Assembly (NCBI RefSeq): GCF_017356035.1 | Contig: NZ_JAFIQX010000003.1 | Location: 434,001-498,000, forward strand | DNA from: Longitalea luteola | GTDB lineage: Bacteria > Bacteroidota > Bacteroidia > Chitinophagales > Chitinophagaceae | Reading direction: 5' to 3' | DNA length: 64,000 nt | Shown here: in pieces, positions 60,114-64,000 of the stretch | How the letters are laid out: each line of letters begins with the position of its first letter | How positions within the stretch are numbered: the first letter of the stretch is position 1 | Translations under genes and position numbers: made by a program | Notes under the pieces: generated by a model | Told to the model about the DNA's origin: nothing | Seen by the model: the letters and a program-made list of their open reading frames with translations, nothing else | Database searches by the model: none

Positions 60114-63100
60114 ATGGAAAAGAATTCAAATTCTTCACGGCATTTATTTGCCCCACTACGACAGGTACTTGTTCTCCTCCTTCTTCTTACTGGTTGTTTA
60201 CACACGGTGGTAGGCCAAAACACTACAATCCACGGAACGGTAAATGATGCCAATGGAAAAGGATTGGGCGCGGTTACTGTCAGCTTAAAAGGGAGCAACA
60301 CAGGTACCAGTACGAACAACCAGGGTAAATTTTCCCTGATGGTGCCTGGCGCCAATGCTGTTCTTGTTTTTTCTTCGGTTGGATTTACCACAAAGGAAGT
60401 ACCGGTAGGTGCGCAATCGGAGATCACCGTTGTATTATCCCCCGCTAACCTTTCAATGGATGAAGTGGTTGTGGTAGGTTACGGCACGCAGCGTAAGAAA
60501 GATGTTACCGGCGCCATTTCTTCTGTTACATCCAAACAGATCCAGGAGCGGCAGGCGATAGATGTGCTGGATGCCATGCAGGGGCAGGCGCCTGGTCTGC
60601 AGATCGCCCAGGAATCGGGCCGTCCGGGGGCAGGTAACTCGGTGCGCATCCGTGGTATTGGAACCTTTCAGGGCGGCGCCGATCCGCTGTACATTGTAGA
60701 CGGTGCGCAAGGCGTGAATATCGACGGCATCAATCCCAACGACATTGAATCAATTGAAATATTAAAAGATGCGGCTTCAGCAGCCATCTATGGATCACGT
60801 TCGGCCAACGGGGTGGTGATCATCACTACCAAAAAGGGCAGGGAAGGAAAACCTACGCTCGATGTGCGTTATCTGACCAGTATGAGCCAGCTGGCGCACA
60901 AGATACCACAGGCCAATGCAGCCGAACGCCGGCTGCTCGAGTTGAAGCGAAATGGCTCAGGCGGTTTAAGCCCTGATTCGCTGAATCCCTCCTTCAATGC
61001 CGATAACGATTACCAGGACATGCTTACCCGAACGGCTACGCGGCAGCAGGTAGATGTAAGCCTGGGCGGCGCTTCGCACAATTTGAATTATTACGGAAGC
61101 CTTGGTTACCTGCAGGATGAGGGTATCATACTCAACAGCTGGGCCAAGATCATGCGCGGGCGATTCAATATAGATTACAGAGCAACGGACAAGCTTACCT
61201 ACGGTAACCGCATCCAGTTCTCCTATCAAACCGAAAACCGCATCAATGAAGGCAATACCCTGAACCAGGCCATTCAGCGCCCACCGCATTTTCGGGTATA
61301 TTTTCCCAATGGAACCCTGGCAGGCCAGATCGGCGGCCGTAGAAATCCCGTGGCGGAAGCCTTGCTGAGGAAGAATGAATACCAGATCATGGACGGTAAC
61401 TTCTATAATTATATCAGTTATCAATTCCTGCCCTCCCTGAAAATGACGGTGGATGCCAACGTAAAGTCCAATTACACACATCACGAGCAGTTTGCGCCAA
61501 AATTACTAAGCAATACAGGCAACGACAATGATGGCAGCGATGAACAGGACCTCACCACTTACTGGATGCTGCAGGCTTATTTGAACTACAATAAAACTCT
61601 GGGCGATCATACCTTAACAGGCGTGTTAGGCGTAAGTGCCGACCGAAATTTCTTCCGGGGTTCAGAGATATCAGGAACCAATTTTGTAACGGAAGAGGTC
61701 ACCACACTGAATTCACCGCAGGTATACAATATTCCCAATACCAGGGAAAGAAGATACACTTCTACTTCGGCTTTTGGCCGCCTCGGTTATAGCTACAAAG
61801 GAAAATATCTCATTAACAGTAATTTCAGGGCAGATGCTTCTTCTAAGTTCGGTAAACAGAACCGCTGGGGTTATTTTCCCTCTGTATCGGCAGGATGGCG
61901 CTTCAGCGAAGAATCATTTATGCAATGGGCTTACAAATACCTGGACGATGGTAAGATCCGCGCGAGTTATGGCGTTACCGGTAATGACCGCATAGGAGAA
62001 TATGATGCCATCAGGACCTATACATTTGGTGAAAGTGAAGATAACGAGAATGGTAACTGGTACAATGGCGTTTCAGGCGTTGCCCCCTCAGGAACCTTTG
62101 GTAATCCTGCTCTAAGCTGGGAAGAAACAAAACAATTCAACGTGGGCCTTGACCTGTCGTTTTTGCGCGGCCGCCTTACGATCACCGCTGATTATTATAA
62201 TAAGATAACAGATAAACTCCTGTACCAGGCGCCTTTACCCTATGAAACAGGTTTCAATGAAGTGAATGTAAATATCGGTTCTATTCAAAACAAAGGTTTT
62301 GAGTTTGTGATCAACAGTTATCCGGTACGTAATAATACTTTCTCCTGGAACCTAATCTATAATATGTCGTTCAACAACGCTACCATTAAAAGCCTGTATG
62401 GAGGTATTCCCATTGCATCCGGCAACTGGATCACCCAGGAAGGACAGCGTTTAGGCGATTTCTATGGCTGGAAGGCCCTTGGCGTTTACCAGTATGACGA
62501 ATCCAACGCATATACGGATGAGTGGGAACAATTGACCCCTGTATTTATAAGCGGTGTATTCAATGGTTATACGCTCGATGGCAAAGCCTACAATGGTCCG
62601 GTGAACAGAATGAAGACACAGGGTAATATCTTGAAAGGCGGCGACATGATCTGGGAGAATAACAACCGCGACAGTGTGATAGACGACTCAGACCGTATTC
62701 CATTGGGTAATGCGCAGCCCAAATGGGTAGCAGGCCTCGCCAACCAGTTTAGCTATAAAAATGTCAGTCTTTCCTTCAACGTGTATGTGAGCTGGGGCGG
62801 GTTATTGTACAACCGCGGCCGCCAGCAGTTGAATACGAATGCCACCACGAACGTAACGCCCGATCCGGAATACATTCGCGGTTCATGGTGGAATCCCGGC
62901 GATATTACCAAATGGCCGGTGGCAAAAAATAATGGTATGGGTAATGCGCGTGAATTAAGCAGCCTGTACCTGGAAGATGCTTCGTTCATTCGCTTACGTA
63001 ATGTGCGTTTGACGTATGGACTGCCGAAAAACGTCACTTCCAAAATAAAGATGAAAGGCGCCAGCGTGTATGTGTACGGCAATAATTTGCTTACCTGGAC

Positions 63101-63218
63101 GAATTACTTCTGGTATGATCCTGAGATCGCTTTTAACAATGCGTTGCAAATGGGTCAGGACAATGGCCGCTATCCGCGAAAAAGAGAATTTGGCGCTGGT
63201 ATTAACCTGAACTTTTAA
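60114..63218 (+). CDS. SusC/RagA-family TonB-linked outer-membrane receptor
   Basis: A complete 1034-residue receptor. Signal peptide about 1-35 (ending VVGQ); carboxypeptidase-like domain about 36-115 (TTIHGTVNDANGKGLGAVTV); the SusC-type motif MDEVVVVGYGTQRKKDVTG about 117-135; plug to about 240 (ADPLYIVDGAQGVNIDGINP, SRSANGVVIITTKKG); then a 22-strand barrel ending in GINLNF. It imports an oligosaccharide with the SusD protein encoded 10 bases downstream; the glycan is unknown. No sigma/anti-sigma pair precedes it. Confidence 0.94.
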   Translation: MEKNSNSSRHLFAPLRQVLVLLLLLTGCLHTVVGQNTTIHGTVNDANGKGLGAVTVSLKGSNTGTSTNNQGKFSLMVPGANAVLVFSSVGFTTKEVPVGAQSEITVVLSPANLSMDEVVVVGYGTQRKKDVTGAISSVTSKQIQERQAIDVLDAMQGQAPGLQIAQESGRPGAGNSVRIRGIGTFQGGADPLYIVDGAQGVNIDGINPNDIESIEILKDAASAAIYGSRSANGVVIITTKKGREGKPTLDVRYLTSMSQLAHKIPQANAAERRLLELKRNGSGGLSPDSLNPSFNADNDYQDMLTRTATRQQVDVSLGGASHNLNYYGSLGYLQDEGIILNSWAKIMRGRFNIDYRATDKLTYGNRIQFSYQTENRINEGNTLNQAIQRPPHFRVYFPNGTLAGQIGGRRNPVAEALLRKNEYQIMDGNFYNYISYQFLPSLKMTVDANVKSNYTHHEQFAPKLLSNTGNDNDGSDEQDLTTYWMLQAYLNYNKTLGDHTLTGVLGVSADRNFFRGSEISGTNFVTEEVTTLNSPQVYNIPNTRERRYTSTSAFGRLGYSYKGKYLINSNFRADASSKFGKQNRWGYFPSVSAGWRFSEESFMQWAYKYLDDGKIRASYGVTGNDRIGEYDAIRTYTFGESEDNENGNWYNGVSGVAPSGTFGNPALSWEETKQFNVGLDLSFLRGRLTITADYYNKITDKLLYQAPLPYETGFNEVNVNIGSIQNKGFEFVINSYPVRNNTFSWNLIYNMSFNNATIKSLYGGIPIASGNWITQEGQRLGDFYGWKALGVYQYDESNAYTDEWEQLTPVFISGVFNGYTLDGKAYNGPVNRMKTQGNILKGGDMIWENNNRDSVIDDSDRIPLGNAQPKWVAGLANQFSYKNVSLSFNVYVSWGGLLYNRGRQQLNTNATTNVTPDPEYIRGSWWNPGDITKWPVAKNNGMGNARELSSLYLEDASFIRLRNVRLTYGLPKNVTSKIKMKGASVYVYGNNLLTWTNYFWYDPEIAFNNALQMGQDNGRYPRKREFGAGINLNF

Positions 63219-63228
63219 AAAAAATCAG

Positions 63229-64000
63229 ATGAAAAAAATCCTTTATTATATACTGATCCCGGGCGTGCTTGCAAGTACAGGCTGTAAAAAATTCCTGGAT
63301 CAGGAACCCATTTCCGATCTGTCGCCCGAAAGTTTCTGGAAATCACCCGATGATGCCCGAACCGGGGTGGCAGCGATATACGATGGGATCCAAAGAACAC
63401 TGAACGGCAATTATACCGATTGGGGCGATGCCCGGTCAGACAACTTTACGTATGGTGGTACGGGTGAGAACCAGATCAATGTGACCCTGAATGGATTGAA
63501 TTCACTGACCGGAGCGGCCAACTGGAACAATTTATATTTGACGATCGGCCGTGCCAACCTGGCCATTAAATACCTTCCGGATATTGCTTTGAGCGGCAAC
63601 TTCACCGAGCTGCAGCGGAATAATTACCTGGCGCAGGCATATGCCATCCGGGCCTATATGTATTTTTTTGCCATCAGGCTGTGGGGTGGTGTACCGGTTA
63701 GCCTGGAACCTTATGAAGACCTGAACGAAGAACCTTTGGCGCCAAGAACACCCGCTGATGAGGTGCTCAACAATGTTATAATACCTGATCTTACAAAAGC
63801 TTACAGCCTGGTTGATAAGACCAGCACCAATATTTGGGAAATGAACGCCGGCGCTATCCTGGCCCTGCTTACGGACGTGTATATGTGGAAGAAGGATTAC
63901 ACCAAAGCGCTGGAATCCTCGCAGAATTTCATCAGCCTGTCTTATAGATACGACGTTTCTGCCAGCAACTCTACTGACTGGAAAAAGATCTTTCTCGATC
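63229..64000 (+). CDS. SusD/RagB-family lipoprotein, N-terminal part
   Basis: The gene runs off the right edge; 257 codons are visible. It begins MKKILYYILIPGVLASTGCK, a lipoprotein signal with lipobox STGC. SusD landmarks are KKFLDQEPISDLSPESFWKS, YLTIGRANLAIKYLP and AQAYAIRAYMYFFAIRLWGG. It is the partner of the SusC receptor at 60114-63218, ten bases upstream, and would bind glycan at the cell surface. Confidence 0.92.
   Translation, partial: MKKILYYILIPGVLASTGCKKFLDQEPISDLSPESFWKSPDDARTGVAAIYDGIQRTLNGNYTDWGDARSDNFTYGGTGENQINVTLNGLNSLTGAANWNNLYLTIGRANLAIKYLPDIALSGNFTELQRNNYLAQAYAIRAYMYFFAIRLWGGVPVSLEPYEDLNEEPLAPRTPADEVLNNVIIPDLTKAYSLVDKTSTNIWEMNAGAILALLTDVYMWKKDYTKALESSQNFISLSYRYDVSASNSTDWKKIFLD

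Overview
The window reads as chromosomal DNA of a Bacteroidota bacterium, most likely of the Chitinophagaceae (Niastella/Chitinophaga type). Supporting signs are SusC/SusD pairs, type IX secretion sorting domains, a UmuDC/SRAP cassette, LytTR and PF06580-type signalling, leaders without Shine-Dalgarno sites, and promoter boxes of the TAnnTTTG type found in this phylum (TATCTTTG before nif3-like and tgt, TATATTTG before recN, TACATTTG before lptF/G, and TTG-N20-TACCTTTG before pckA). Names rest on protein motifs read by eye; no database search was possible.

Layout. 1-34 kb is dense core genome: the 3' end of nrdA, an MG2/plug protein, a Nif3-like and zinc-ribbon pair, a TPR protein, recN, fabI, lolD, a cobalamin adenosyltransferase, a MacB-type ATPase, gatC, trpS, a deoxynucleoside kinase, pckA, a Xaa-Pro peptidase, pssA-purS, a four-helix-bundle gene, rsmI, an M1 peptidase, an orphan response regulator, rsmG with a glycosyltransferase, tgt, an esterase, an LptF/G permease and gltA. 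34-46 kb holds two lipoproteins, a LytS/LytR-like pair, a stress-type cluster (DUF1223, Ohr, small proteins, two broken genes), a tRNA-Ala followed by a rearranged array of tRNA-like modules, a hydrolase, a second M24 peptidase and a T9SS cargo protein. 46-64 kb is more accessory: a six-bladed NHL/gliding-motility protein, a damage-tolerance cassette (umuD', umuC, an unknown gene, SRAP) with a divergent small regulator, a polysaccharide utilisation locus whose SusC is broken but whose SusD and GH105 are intact, DUF5063 and CYTH genes, an acidic protein, and a second SusC/SusD pair cut by the window edge.

The strongest unexplained signal is between genes. From about 3.4 to 46.1 kb most spacers hold short arrays with a strict 7-base period (consensus words differ by locus, e.g. 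AACGCNN, ATGGTNA, GCCTTNN, ACTTNNA, RTCNGRR, GGTAACC) or an 8-base period (TGTGATAA). The 8-base arrays tend to begin at or just after stop codons in gene-sense orientation and occur as inverted pairs between convergent genes. One inverted pair encloses a whole four-helix-bundle (23S rRNA intervening-sequence type) gene. None was seen in the spacers between 46.1 and 64 kb.

The other notable signal is the UmuD homologue. It starts exactly at the residue where RecA-stimulated cleavage would leave UmuD', and it has arginine in place of the catalytic lysine. It therefore looks like a hard-wired UmuD' whose control would have to be transcriptional, possibly through two AGTA-N6-TACT dyads in its promoter.
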